Shown: positions 8,556 through 16,760 of the stretch, in pieces | How positions within the stretch are numbered: the stretch's first letter is position 1 | Layout of the letters: the number at the start of each line of letters is the position of its first letter | Source: CAVSRC01 sp963750065 | GTDB lineage: Bacteria > Pseudomonadota > Alphaproteobacteria > Rhizobiales > Kaistiaceae | Assembly: GCA_963750065.1 (NCBI GenBank) | Contig: CAVVPK010000041.1 | Location: 3,408 to 67,407, forward strand | Length of the DNA stretch: 64,000 nucleotides | Direction: 5' to 3' | Made by a program: the position numbers and the translations under genes | The notes under the pieces: generated by a model | Told to the model about the DNA's origin: nothing | Seen by the model: the letters and a program-made list of their open reading frames with translations, nothing else | The model's database searches: none

Positions 8556-10037
8556 GTGGGTTTCGGACGCGACTTCTTTGCGGCGTGTCGGGTTCACGGT
8601 GATCGCGTTGCGATCGTGACCGACCGTGAAACAATCACCTATAGCCGCCTGCTCCAGGAGGTTGCGTTCGTCGCGGCCAATTTCCGCGCAACAGGCGTGA
8701 CCGCCGGCAGTCTTGTTGGTCTGGCTTTGCAGGATTCGGTCGAAGGTCTCCTCGGCATCTTAGCTTGCTGGCGATTGTCGGCGACCGCCGCAATGATCGA
8801 TTTCCGGACGCCGCGAGACCGGCGGCAATCCTTGGCGCGTGATTTCAATCTGGCGATCGTCTTCGAGAGCGCGCTTGTGCCCGGAGACAGTACCTATCCG
8901 AGCGCCGTATTCGCCCGCGAATGGCGTGTGTCGGGTCCCCCCGGGGATCTTCCGCCACCGAGCGACGATCGACACCCCGCGTTTCTTCTCACCACGTCCG
9001 GTACCACCGGCATGCCAAAAGCCTACGTCCAGACGTACGATGTGCTCGCGGCGCGCATTGCGGAACGACGGATCTTCATCGACTCCGGTGCGATGCGCTT
9101 CCTGACGCCGATGGCGTTGACCTATTCGGCGACCCGCCATCAGATTTTCGGTTACCTGATGCGTGGCGGGACGGTCCGTCTGGTGCCTCCGCTGTTTTCA
9201 CCGTCCGAGCTGGCAGAGGAGCTGCTCGGGTTCGGCGCGTCCGGGACGGCGCTGCCGCCGCCGGTTATTGCCCGCCTTGTCCGCGAGGCCGGTACGAGGC
9301 AGGAGCCGCTCTTTGCAAAGCTCACCGTTCTCGCCAGTTTTGGCGGTCCTGCCCGGGCCGACGACAAGGTGGCCGCGTATCTGAACCTGAGCCCGGGCTA
9401 CAGGATGGCATATGCCTCCAGCCTCACAGGGATGATCGCGATCCTGTCTGGGCCCGACGTCCTCAGGAAGCCGGAGACGACCGGACAGACTGCCCCGGGT
9501 GTACGGATCGCGGTCATTGACGACGATGGAGCGACCCTGCCACCGGGCGAGACCGGCCGGATAAAGGCGTGGACACCCAGCGTCGCACCGATGGTCGTGA
9601 CACTCGGAGGACAGACCACCGTCGACCAGGGAACCATGGGCGATGGCTGGGGTATCCCGGGTGACCTCGGTTTCCTCGACAGCGAATCGTTTCTAACGCT
9701 CGTCGACCGGCAGGCGGACGTCATTGTCCGGGGCGGCGTCAACGTGGCGCCGCAGGAACTTGAGAAGCTGATTGCCCGCCATCCGCGCGTCGTCGAAGTC
9801 GCGGTGGTCGGCTTTCCGGATGACACGATGGGTCAGGAGATCGCGGCATTCATCGTCACCGACGGCGCAACGGTCGACGAATTCAAGCATTTCATGCGTT
9901 TAGCCATTGCGCCCGACCGAAGGCCACGCGAAGTCAGACTGGTTCCATCGCTTCCCTACAACGAACACGGGAAGCTCATGCGGCGCCGGCTCGCCGCGAC
10001 GCTTTCGCCGCGCTCAGAGCCAAGCGAAACCGGTTAG
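8556..10037 (+). CDS. AMP-forming acyl/aryl ligase (ANL superfamily)
   Basis: This adenylate-forming enzyme activates a carboxylic acid with ATP and passes it to CoA or a carrier protein. The A3 P-loop is LLTTSGTTGMPKAY. The adenylate-binding region near MAYASSLTG and the hinge GDLGFLDSESFLTLVDRQAD are present, followed by VIVRGGVNVAPQELEKLI and the C-terminal catalytic Lys region LPYNEHGKLMRRRL. The protein is 493 residues, within family range. The GTG start follows the carrier-protein gene by 50 bp, suggesting one transcription unit. Its 3' end overlaps the convergent transporter gene by 24 bp. The substrate cannot be read from the sequence. Confidence 0.88.
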   Translation: MGFGRDFFAACRVHGDRVAIVTDRETITYSRLLQEVAFVAANFRATGVTAGSLVGLALQDSVEGLLGILACWRLSATAAMIDFRTPRDRRQSLARDFNLAIVFESALVPGDSTYPSAVFAREWRVSGPPGDLPPPSDDRHPAFLLTTSGTTGMPKAYVQTYDVLAARIAERRIFIDSGAMRFLTPMALTYSATRHQIFGYLMRGGTVRLVPPLFSPSELAEELLGFGASGTALPPPVIARLVREAGTRQEPLFAKLTVLASFGGPARADDKVAAYLNLSPGYRMAYASSLTGMIAILSGPDVLRKPETTGQTAPGVRIAVIDDDGATLPPGETGRIKAWTPSVAPMVVTLGGQTTVDQGTMGDGWGIPGDLGFLDSESFLTLVDRQADVIVRGGVNVAPQELEKLIARHPRVVEVAVVGFPDDTMGQEIAAFIVTDGATVDEFKHFMRLAIAPDRRPREVRLVPSLPYNEHGKLMRRRLAATLSPRSEPSETG

Positions 10038-11996
10038 TGCCCCCAGCCATGGCCGCGGCCACGGCTGTGACACCAGCACGTCAAAGACCCCCGCGATCAC
10101 CAACGCGACGCCGGCGGCGACCGCCAGGGTCGTGGCCGGACGTCGCTCGCCCGCAACGACCAGGGCGGCTATCAGGAAGACGACGCTTCCGACAATGTGC
10201 CCACCGCCGAGGATGGCAAAAGCGAGCGCGACACAGGCAGCGACAATTATTGCGTAGGCGCGGAAGACGGGCACGGACGACGGTGTCCATTCACCGGGCG
10301 GCACGACAGCCACGCCGCGGGGAGTGGTACTGACTTCCGGGTGCCAGATGCACCAGCCGCTGCGGACTACGATGAACAGGCAGAAGAGGGCCAACAAGCC
10401 AGCCGCGATCGACGGGAACAAACCGGCACCGGTCGGAAACTGCGTGGCCGTCACAAGGGCAGCCATGGCAACGACCGCGACCGCTCCGGCAAAGAGCGCA
10501 TCGGGTAGCGGCTTCGGCTGCACCATCGATTGCCCGCGTGCGCGTCGCCAATGGCTCACCTGCCGCAGCATGTTGATCAAGCCGACGCCGAGGATCGTAA
10601 TGACCAGCGGACGAGCCAGCCAGCTCCAACCGGCGATTTGATAGGAAAGGAAAAAGTACTTCTCCAGGCTCGGCCCGAGCACGAACCCAAGGGCAAAAGC
10701 CGCGCGCGGCCAGTTAAGCTCCTTCATCGCCATGCCGAGCACTCCGAGTGTGATCAGCACGACAAAATCGAAGGCACTCATGTTGTTTTGGAAAGAGCCG
10801 ACGACGATGAACGTCACGACCACCGGCACCACTATGCCGGCGGGCACGCGCGCAACCCCGGCCAGCGGCCGCGTCAGAACAAGGCAGATGGCTGCGCCGA
10901 GAACGTTGGCGACTGCAATGGTGAACACCATGGCGATGGTGATTGAAGCGTTCTTGCCGAGCATGTCGGGACCAGGGACGAGGCCCTGGATGACGAAAGC
11001 GCCGAGCAGCAGCGCCATCGATGCCGAGCCGGGAACGCCGAAAGCGATCGTCGGGATGAGCGAGCCGCCTTCTTTGGCGTTGTTGGCACTCTCCGGAGCG
11101 ATGACGCCGCGAACATTGCCCTGACCAAAGGGCGGTCCGCCGCCGGGACGGCGCGCGGCGTGACCGTATGCGATCCAGTCGACAACGGCCACGCCGACGC
11201 CCGGAACAGCGCCGAGAAATGCGCCCATCGAACTGCAGCGCAGTACCAGTGGCAGTTGCCGCAAGGTGTCGGTCATGCCGTGCCACATGCCCGATACGCT
11301 CGGTGGCGTAGAATTGCCTTGCACGGAGCCGCGGACGAGAAGCGCCCCCAACTCAGGCAAGCCGAACAGGCCAAGAAAGACAACAACAATCGGCAGTCCC
11401 TGCCAGAAATAGACCTGCCCAAAGGTCCACCGGTCGAAGCCGGTCTGATCGCCGATGCCGACGAAGGACAGGAGTAGCCCCAGCATCGCTGCGGCAAAGC
11501 CCTTCGCCGGTTGGCTGCCCGCGATCATGGCAACGATCGAAAGGCCAAATGCGCTGATGGCGAAGAAGTCTGGCGTCTTCAGAAGGAGGACCAACGGCCG
11601 CATGACCGGTATCGTTGCGGCCAGCACGAGGGCGCCAAATACACCACCGATCAGAGACGCCGAGTAGGCGGCCCCCAGAGCCCGTGCCGCTTCGCCCTTC
11701 TTGGCCATGGCGTGCCCGTCGAGGACCGTCGCGGCCGCGCCGACAGTCCCAGGAAGGCCGAAAAGAACCGCCGGGATCGTGTCGGAGGTTGTCGTCACCG
11801 AGCCCATGCCAAGCAGCAGGGCAAACGCCGCGTAGGGATCTAGGTGGTAGGTCAGCGGGATCAGCAGCGCCATGCCAAAGATGCCACCGATCCCGGGGAT
11901 CACGCCTACAATCAGGCCGGAGAGCACCCCGCACGTCACCATCAGGAGATGGAAGGGTTGCCCGACCTCGACGAGCGCAGTGACGAACTCGTGCAC
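10014..11996 (-). CDS. Fused TctA-TctB tripartite tricarboxylate transporter protein
   Basis: Residues 1 to about 500 form the large multi-spanning TctA subunit, with VIPGIGGIFGMALLIPLTYH, the TTTSDTIPAVLFGLPGT block and VLDGHAMAKKGEAARALGAA; a second similar pore motif is VPGVGVAVVDWIAYGHAA. Residues after about 500 (PDALFAGAVAVVAMAALV onward) form four more hydrophobic segments typical of the small TctB subunit (DUF1468), which is normally a separate gene. The system imports carboxylates using a periplasmic receptor. The GTG start lies 22 bp after the receptor gene tctC, so the two are co-transcribed. Confidence 0.88.
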   Translation of the reverse strand: MHEFVTALVEVGQPFHLLMVTCGVLSGLIVGVIPGIGGIFGMALLIPLTYHLDPYAAFALLLGMGSVTTTSDTIPAVLFGLPGTVGAAATVLDGHAMAKKGEAARALGAAYSASLIGGVFGALVLAATIPVMRPLVLLLKTPDFFAISAFGLSIVAMIAGSQPAKGFAAAMLGLLLSFVGIGDQTGFDRWTFGQVYFWQGLPIVVVFLGLFGLPELGALLVRGSVQGNSTPPSVSGMWHGMTDTLRQLPLVLRCSSMGAFLGAVPGVGVAVVDWIAYGHAARRPGGGPPFGQGNVRGVIAPESANNAKEGGSLIPTIAFGVPGSASMALLLGAFVIQGLVPGPDMLGKNASITIAMVFTIAVANVLGAAICLVLTRPLAGVARVPAGIVVPVVVTFIVVGSFQNNMSAFDFVVLITLGVLGMAMKELNWPRAAFALGFVLGPSLEKYFFLSYQIAGWSWLARPLVITILGVGLINMLRQVSHWRRARGQSMVQPKPLPDALFAGAVAVVAMAALVTATQFPTGAGLFPSIAAGLLALFCLFIVVRSGWCIWHPEVSTTPRGVAVVPPGEWTPSSVPVFRAYAIIVAACVALAFAILGGGHIVGSVVFLIAALVVAGERRPATTLAVAAGVALVIAGVFDVLVSQPWPRPWLGALTGFAWL

Positions 11997-12018
11997 GCCT
12001 GTTTCCGACCGTGGCCTT

Positions 12019-13017
12019 CTATTTCGCGATCGCTTGCGCGGCTGCCAGAACGGCGTCGCTGGCGTTCAGTTGCTCCTTCACAATTTCGGTCATTTCAGCG
12101 CCGCCGGTCGGCGACAGGGAAAACTCGCCCAAGGCATTGGCGGCGGCGACGAAGTCCGGATCCGCAGTCATCGCGCTGTAGGCCTTGCGAAGAATATCGA
12201 CAGTCTCCTCTGGCGTCTTCGGCGGAACCATCAGCGGATAACCGATGTCGCGCGCCGCCTCAACGAACTCGGCGGCTTTGCGGGTGACAGGATCCTTTAT
12301 CATGGCCGAAAACCGGGGAACATCGGCTGCCTCCGGGGGCGTATTGGAACCAAGACGCCCGATTATGTTGACGCCATCCAGCATGTTGCGCCTTTTCAGA
12401 TCGGTAATTGATGCCGAGCAGTGACCAGCGATCTCACCCCTCGCCATCGCAAGCTCGATCTCTGCTACTCCGGAGAAACCAGTCACGATATCGAACTTGG
12501 CCTTGAGGCCGTTCTTGACAATGGCTGCGAGTTGGTAAGTCTGGCTGTTCTTCGACGACGCCCCGATGTGGAAGTCGCTGTTGAGGAACTTCTCCATCGT
12601 GTCGATGCCGGAAGCCTTGCTGGTTGCACAATAACCGGGCTCGCTTGAGAGCGCGCCAAGCCATACGATTGTCGACGGATCAAAATCGACATTGTTGGGG
12701 TTCAGCACCTTGGCAAACGCAATGTTCTGGCTGATGGATGCTATGACGCTGCCGTCGGCCGGCTCGTCGCCCATCATCAGCTTGGCAAGCTTGAGACTGC
12801 CTCCGCCGGGAACGTTCTGAACGATGATTTCCGGGTTGCCGGGAAGAAACTTCCCGAGATACTGGGCGATCAGGCGGGATGACACGTCGTAGGTGCCACC
12901 CGCGCCGTACCCGACCTTCAGCGTGATCTGTTTCGTATCGAAAGCGTGTGCCGATAGCGCCGAAGCCAAGGAAACGACCAATGCCAGCAGACCAATCCTG
13001 GGTACGGATTTGCCCAT
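12019..13017 (-). CDS. TctC/Bug-family periplasmic solute-binding protein
   Basis: The N-terminal signal peptide is MGKSVPRIGLLALVVSLASA followed by LSAHAF with a likely cleavage after AHA. The Bug-type core includes VGYGAGGTYDVSSRLIAQYL, NVPGGGSLKLAKLM and a C-terminal region with VPPKTPEETVDILRKAY. The receptor delivers a carboxylate ligand to the membrane TctA-TctB unit encoded directly downstream. Ligand identity cannot be deduced. Divergent to the hydrolase-like gene at 13303, with a 285-bp shared upstream region. Confidence 0.88.
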   Translation of the reverse strand: MGKSVPRIGLLALVVSLASALSAHAFDTKQITLKVGYGAGGTYDVSSRLIAQYLGKFLPGNPEIIVQNVPGGGSLKLAKLMMGDEPADGSVIASISQNIAFAKVLNPNNVDFDPSTIVWLGALSSEPGYCATSKASGIDTMEKFLNSDFHIGASSKNSQTYQLAAIVKNGLKAKFDIVTGFSGVAEIELAMARGEIAGHCSASITDLKRRNMLDGVNIIGRLGSNTPPEAADVPRFSAMIKDPVTRKAAEFVEAARDIGYPLMVPPKTPEETVDILRKAYSAMTADPDFVAAANALGEFSLSPTGGAEMTEIVKEQLNASDAVLAAAQAIAK

Positions 13018-13302
13018 TCTATCTCCTCCACTAGATCTTGCAGGATCGCCAGACGCCCAATGGAAGATAGTACATGTTGACCGCCGTCAAGGAAACCTGT
13101 TTCAATTGTTGATATGCGCCCGGTGTGTTGCGCGGAGCCGTAGTTGGCCTCGCTCAACACATGGTAAACTCTCCAGACGCGCCAGAGCGCAACGCCGGAC
13201 CCGCCCACCGACGAGGAACCGAGGCCTTTCTTTCTTCCGAAATCGTTCGCGGGCCAGACAACCGATGCGCCTCGCGATCCAGTTTGCGTCTGGATACCGC
13301 TT
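13018..13302. other. Divergent intergenic region
   Basis: Lies between the tctC-like gene (minus) and the hydrolase-like gene (plus), so it must hold both promoters. GGAG near 13023-13026 is the tctC ribosome-binding side when read on the minus strand. No operator palindrome was recognised. Confidence 0.35.
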
Positions 13303-14163
13303 ATGAAAGTTGAAGCCATGCTTGATGTGCTTTCGACTCTTGACGCGATTTCCAAGGCCCGAAGCGAGAAAGACTACTATGACATCGCTCTCAAGTTGAT
13401 CCGTTATGCCGCACCACTCGAAATTGCCGCACTTGTGGACGACAGCGCAGTCACTTACGAGCCGTTCAAAGACTGGCTTTCGAGGCTTTATGCCGATCTG
13501 ACGCAGGACAATCCCCGGCTTGCGCGGTTTGACCATCATTTGATTCCAGGTGGCCTGTCGTTCTACACCGGTGGTAGCCCGAACAAGAGCAAAACCCTTA
13601 TCATCGCTTTTTGCACAGGGACGTATGACCTCAGTGCTCCGACCTCACTGGTGCTTCAATATTTTTCGGAGATCACGCACGATGTGCTCGTGATTCGTGA
13701 TGCGAAGGCTGTTGGCTTCACCGAGGGTGTTCCGGGATATGCAAGTCCGCTCACTGCTGCGATTGATCGTTTGCGGGTGGATTTTAGCACGGACGGCTAT
13801 GCGGGAATCCGATGCTTTGGCACCAGTGGCGGCGGAGCCCCGGCCTTATTGACCGGTACGCTCCTTGGAGCGCAACGGTCCGTGTCCATTTGCGGGGGAC
13901 CACCCGCGTCTGGACCACGCGGGAAGACGCCGGGCTCCCTGGACTTGGAGCGCGCTCTTCGAAACTGCGTCACCGATCCAGTACGAACGATTGCTGCTTT
14001 CGCAGAAAACCATAGCGGCGACGCGATCAAAGCTCGCGGTCTGGCGCGCCTGGTCGACCTGACCCTCATGCCGGTCCCCAATCTCGCGGAACACAACATC
14101 CTCAAGCCGCTCCTCCGACGAGGAGACCTCGCCGGGTTTTTCAAGTCCATCGGCCTCACATAA
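13303..14163 (+). CDS. Alpha/beta-hydrolase-like protein of unknown function
   Basis: The 286-residue protein is not assigned to a named family. The central part reads like an alpha/beta-hydrolase fold: a strand SKTLIIAFCTGTYDL, then THDVLVIRDAKAVGF, and the nucleophile-elbow-like GIRCFGTSGGGAPALLTG (Gly-x-Ser-x-Gly). A late NLAEHNILKPLLRRGDL could provide the catalytic His. The N-terminal 90 residues (DVLSTLDAISKARSEKDYY) are helical and may be a cap or separate domain. There is no signal peptide. It is separated from the downstream IS1182-like element by about 30 bp and diverges from the transporter operon. A role on an ester or polysaccharide substrate is only inference. Confidence 0.55.
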   Translation: MKVEAMLDVLSTLDAISKARSEKDYYDIALKLIRYAAPLEIAALVDDSAVTYEPFKDWLSRLYADLTQDNPRLARFDHHLIPGGLSFYTGGSPNKSKTLIIAFCTGTYDLSAPTSLVLQYFSEITHDVLVIRDAKAVGFTEGVPGYASPLTAAIDRLRVDFSTDGYAGIRCFGTSGGGAPALLTGTLLGAQRSVSICGGPPASGPRGKTPGSLDLERALRNCVTDPVRTIAAFAENHSGDAIKARGLARLVDLTLMPVPNLAEHNILKPLLRRGDLAGFFKSIGLT

Positions 14164-14191
14164 CGCGAGCTGGTCAGATGCGATCGGTCTC

Positions 14192-15734
14192 GTCCGCTAT
14201 TGGCGGATTTTGTTGAAAAAGGCGGTGGTTGAAGTGGCTGAGTCTCGCTGATTCAGTGCTGCTGGAGAGCAGGAGCTGAGTCGATGATGGGACCGCGGCA
14301 AGTCGAGCAATGTGCGCTGTTCTATGAGTTTTCGCTCGATGCGCATGTGCCTGGAGATCATCTCCTGAGATCGATCGAGCGCTTCGTCGATTTGTCCGAG
14401 GTACGGCGGGAGCTGGCGCCATTCTACAGCTCGACAGGGCGCCCCTCGGTAGACCCCAGCTGATGATTCGGATGCTGATTGTCGGCTATTGCTTCGGCAT
14501 CCGTTCTGAGCGGCGGATTTGCGAGGAGGTGCACCTGAACTTAGCCTACCGCTGGTTCTGCCGGCTTGGCCTCGATGGCGAGGTGCCGGACCATTCGACC
14601 TTCTCCAAGAACCGGCACGGCCGCATCCGTGACAGCGACTTGCTGCGCAAGGTTTTTGAGACGGTCGTCCGGCGCTGCATGGCGGAAGGGCTAGTCGGCG
14701 GGGATGGGTTCGCAGTCGACGCCAGCCTGATCAAGGCCGATGCCAACAAGCAGCGTTCTGCGGAAGGGTCGGAAGACGTCGACTGGGAAGCGATGGCGCG
14801 CACGCGCCGATCGGTCCGGGAATATCTCGATACGCTCGATGAAGCGGCGTGGGGTGCTGCCAGCAAGACCAGGCCGAAGTTCATCTCCCGCTCGGACCCG
14901 GCTGTGCAATGGACGGGGGCCCTGAAGGGGCATGCCTTCTTCGCCTACGCCACGAACTACCTGATCGATCTCGACAACGCGATCATTGTCGATGTCGAGG
15001 CGAGCCGGGCGATCAGGCAAGCGGAGGTCGGGGCAGCTCGCACCATGATCGAACGCACGCAGGATCGGTTCGGGCTCTATCCCGAGCGGCTCGCCGCCGA
15101 CAGCGCCTATGGGTCGGCCGAGATGCTCGGCTGGCTGGTCCACGAGCGTGGGATCGAGCCGCACATCCCGGTCTTCGACAAGTCGGCGCGAACCGACCGG
15201 ACGTTCGCGCGCGAGGACTTCACCTACGATCATGGCAGCGATGTCTACGTCTGCCCGGCAGGCAAGATGCTTACCTGCACCGGCACACTGATCAATGACG
15301 GAGCGACACTTCCCTATCTGGCGAGCAAGCACGACTGCGACACGTGTGCCATGAAGGCCCGCTGCTGCCCAAAGACCCCATCCCGCAGGGTGCCTCGGTC
15401 GATCCATGAAGGTGCGCGCGATATGGCCCGCGACATCGCCAAGAGTGAAGCAGGTCGAGCATCGCGGAACCTGCGCAAAAAGATTGAGATGCTCTTCGCC
15501 CACCTCAAGCGCATCCTGCGCCTCGACCGGCTCCGATTACGAGGACCAAACGGCGCCCGCGATGAGTTCCACTTCGCAGCCACCGCCCAGAACGTCAGAA
15601 AGCTGGCCAAGCTCATCCCGATGCAGCACCCGATGCCCGCCTGAGGCGGGCTCGTCTTCATCCTGTCCGTCACACTTCATCATGCTGCCGGCTCTGCAGG
15701 GCCACTTCTTCAACGAAATCGGCGCAAAGCGGAC
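14192..15734 (+). mobile_element. IS1182-like (IS5-superfamily) element with inverted ends
   Basis: The left end (14192-14221) and right end (15705-15734) are 30-bp inverted repeats matching at roughly 24 positions. Both begin GTCCGCT and share the inner part GATTT then GTTGAA. The 1543-bp unit contains one transposase gene. No target-site duplication is obvious in the flanks. Confidence 0.8.
14284..15644 (+). pseudogene. IS1182-type DDE transposase, single-base frameshift
   Basis: The N-terminal part (14284-14463) encodes FYEFSLDAHVPGDHLLRSIE and STGRPSVDP, then stops. The rest (from about 14455) continues with LMIRMLIVGYCFGIRSERRI in the next frame. One base is missing in GACCCCAGCTG, where GAC-CCx-GAG-CTG is expected. 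The DDE core is otherwise complete: first Asp in GGDGFAVDASLIKADA, second in ERLAADSAYGSAEML, a zinc-like Cys cluster (CDTCAMKARCCPK) and the final Glu in RKKIEMLFAHLKRIL. The restored length is about 453 residues, normal for this group. Confidence 0.85.
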
Positions 15735-15819
15735 GAACGTGAATTTTGGATGGCGGAGATTGGTCCACCAAGACGGACCAACTCGCGGCAATGATCGGTC
15801 CTATAGATCGTTGATTTTC

Positions 15820-16045
15820 GGCCATTTCAAAGCTCGGGTATAAATCGGCAAAGTCCCAAGCTTTGGAGAAACACGGCAGACAGAAAGGCTAGATCGGCGC
15901 GAGCTTGGCTGAGGGGGCGCCACCCGCATAGCCAAATAGCCTACGATTGCACGCCCTTTAATGGGCGTGCCGATACCCTGCACCGGGGTGCCAAAATCAG
16001 GTTTGGTGCAGCGAGAATGACAATTCGCAAAAATTCTCTGAGGCA
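15820..16045 (+). repeat. Diverged copy of dispersed repeat
   Basis: Shares ordered blocks with 30965-31190: CCATTTCAAA, CTCGGGTAT, AAGTCCC, TTGGAGAA, then about 180 bp on TTGGTGCAGCGAGA, and AAATTCTCTGA. A third, shorter-matching copy is at 56658-56855. It sits just after the IS1182-like element. No gene is supported between 15735 and 16143; a long minus-strand open frame here seems non-coding. Confidence 0.5.
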
Positions 16046-16143
16046 AGCTGGTTGCTTCGGCGGAGGGACGAATACCAGTTTCAATACTATTTTGCAGAAA
16101 TACAACCACAGGCGTGTAAACGGATTTGATGTCGGCCAGTGGA

Positions 16144-16540
16144 CTACTTAGGTACGCGCTCAGCAGGCGGTTTGTATATATCGTTGGCGGTGCCGGAGAG
16201 AAAGGCGGCGCGGTCCGCCTTGCTCTGTTCGTCGGCGATTGCGAGGATGAAGTCGAGCCAGCGGCCATAGCCGCCGGCGAGATCGCAGATCGGCCAGTCG
16301 CTGGCGAACATCAGGCGATTCCAGCCGAAGCAGGCGGCAGCGTGGTCGACGTAGGGGCGAAAGAGTTCGGCGTTCCATCGACGCCCCCTGAGATTCGGTG
16401 ACCAGCCCCGAGACTTTCGCCACGACGTTCGGCCGGCGGGCCAGGTCCGCGAGCTGGTGCTTCCAGGCCGCCGACGCACCATAAAGCACGCCTGCCGGCT
16501 GTTGCCGGCGCCGAAGGATCGCGACCGGGCGAGTGTTCAT
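16144..16540 (-). pseudogene. Amidohydrolase_2 (lactonase-type) C-terminal remnant
   Basis: On the minus strand one frame reads LYGASAAWKHQLADLARRPN then VVAKVSGLVTES, and after a frame change another reads WNAELFRPYVDHAAACFGWN, RLMFASDWPICDLAGGYGRW and SGTANDIYKP. These match the C-terminal third of TIM-barrel amidohydrolases of the fuconolactonase type, where the Asp of FASDWP is a metal ligand. The N-terminal two thirds are absent. A decayed fragment with no obvious functional partner nearby. Confidence 0.75.
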
Positions 16541-16760
16541 TTGCAGACAATCTGCGCAATAGCGTTGTTGAATTGGAAAGGCTGTCCGCTGTCGGGATCG
16601 CGCGAGCGGATTTGTCGCGGTCAGCGTGCAACTCGCACCTGGGTGTGACGCGCATTACAGGAGTTTGGGTCGATCGGTGTTACCTGAGCCGTGAGGCAGG
16701 GGCTGAAGCGCGATGGCGCGGAAGCATGCGGCGATCGCGCAGACATCGAAGGAGGATTCG

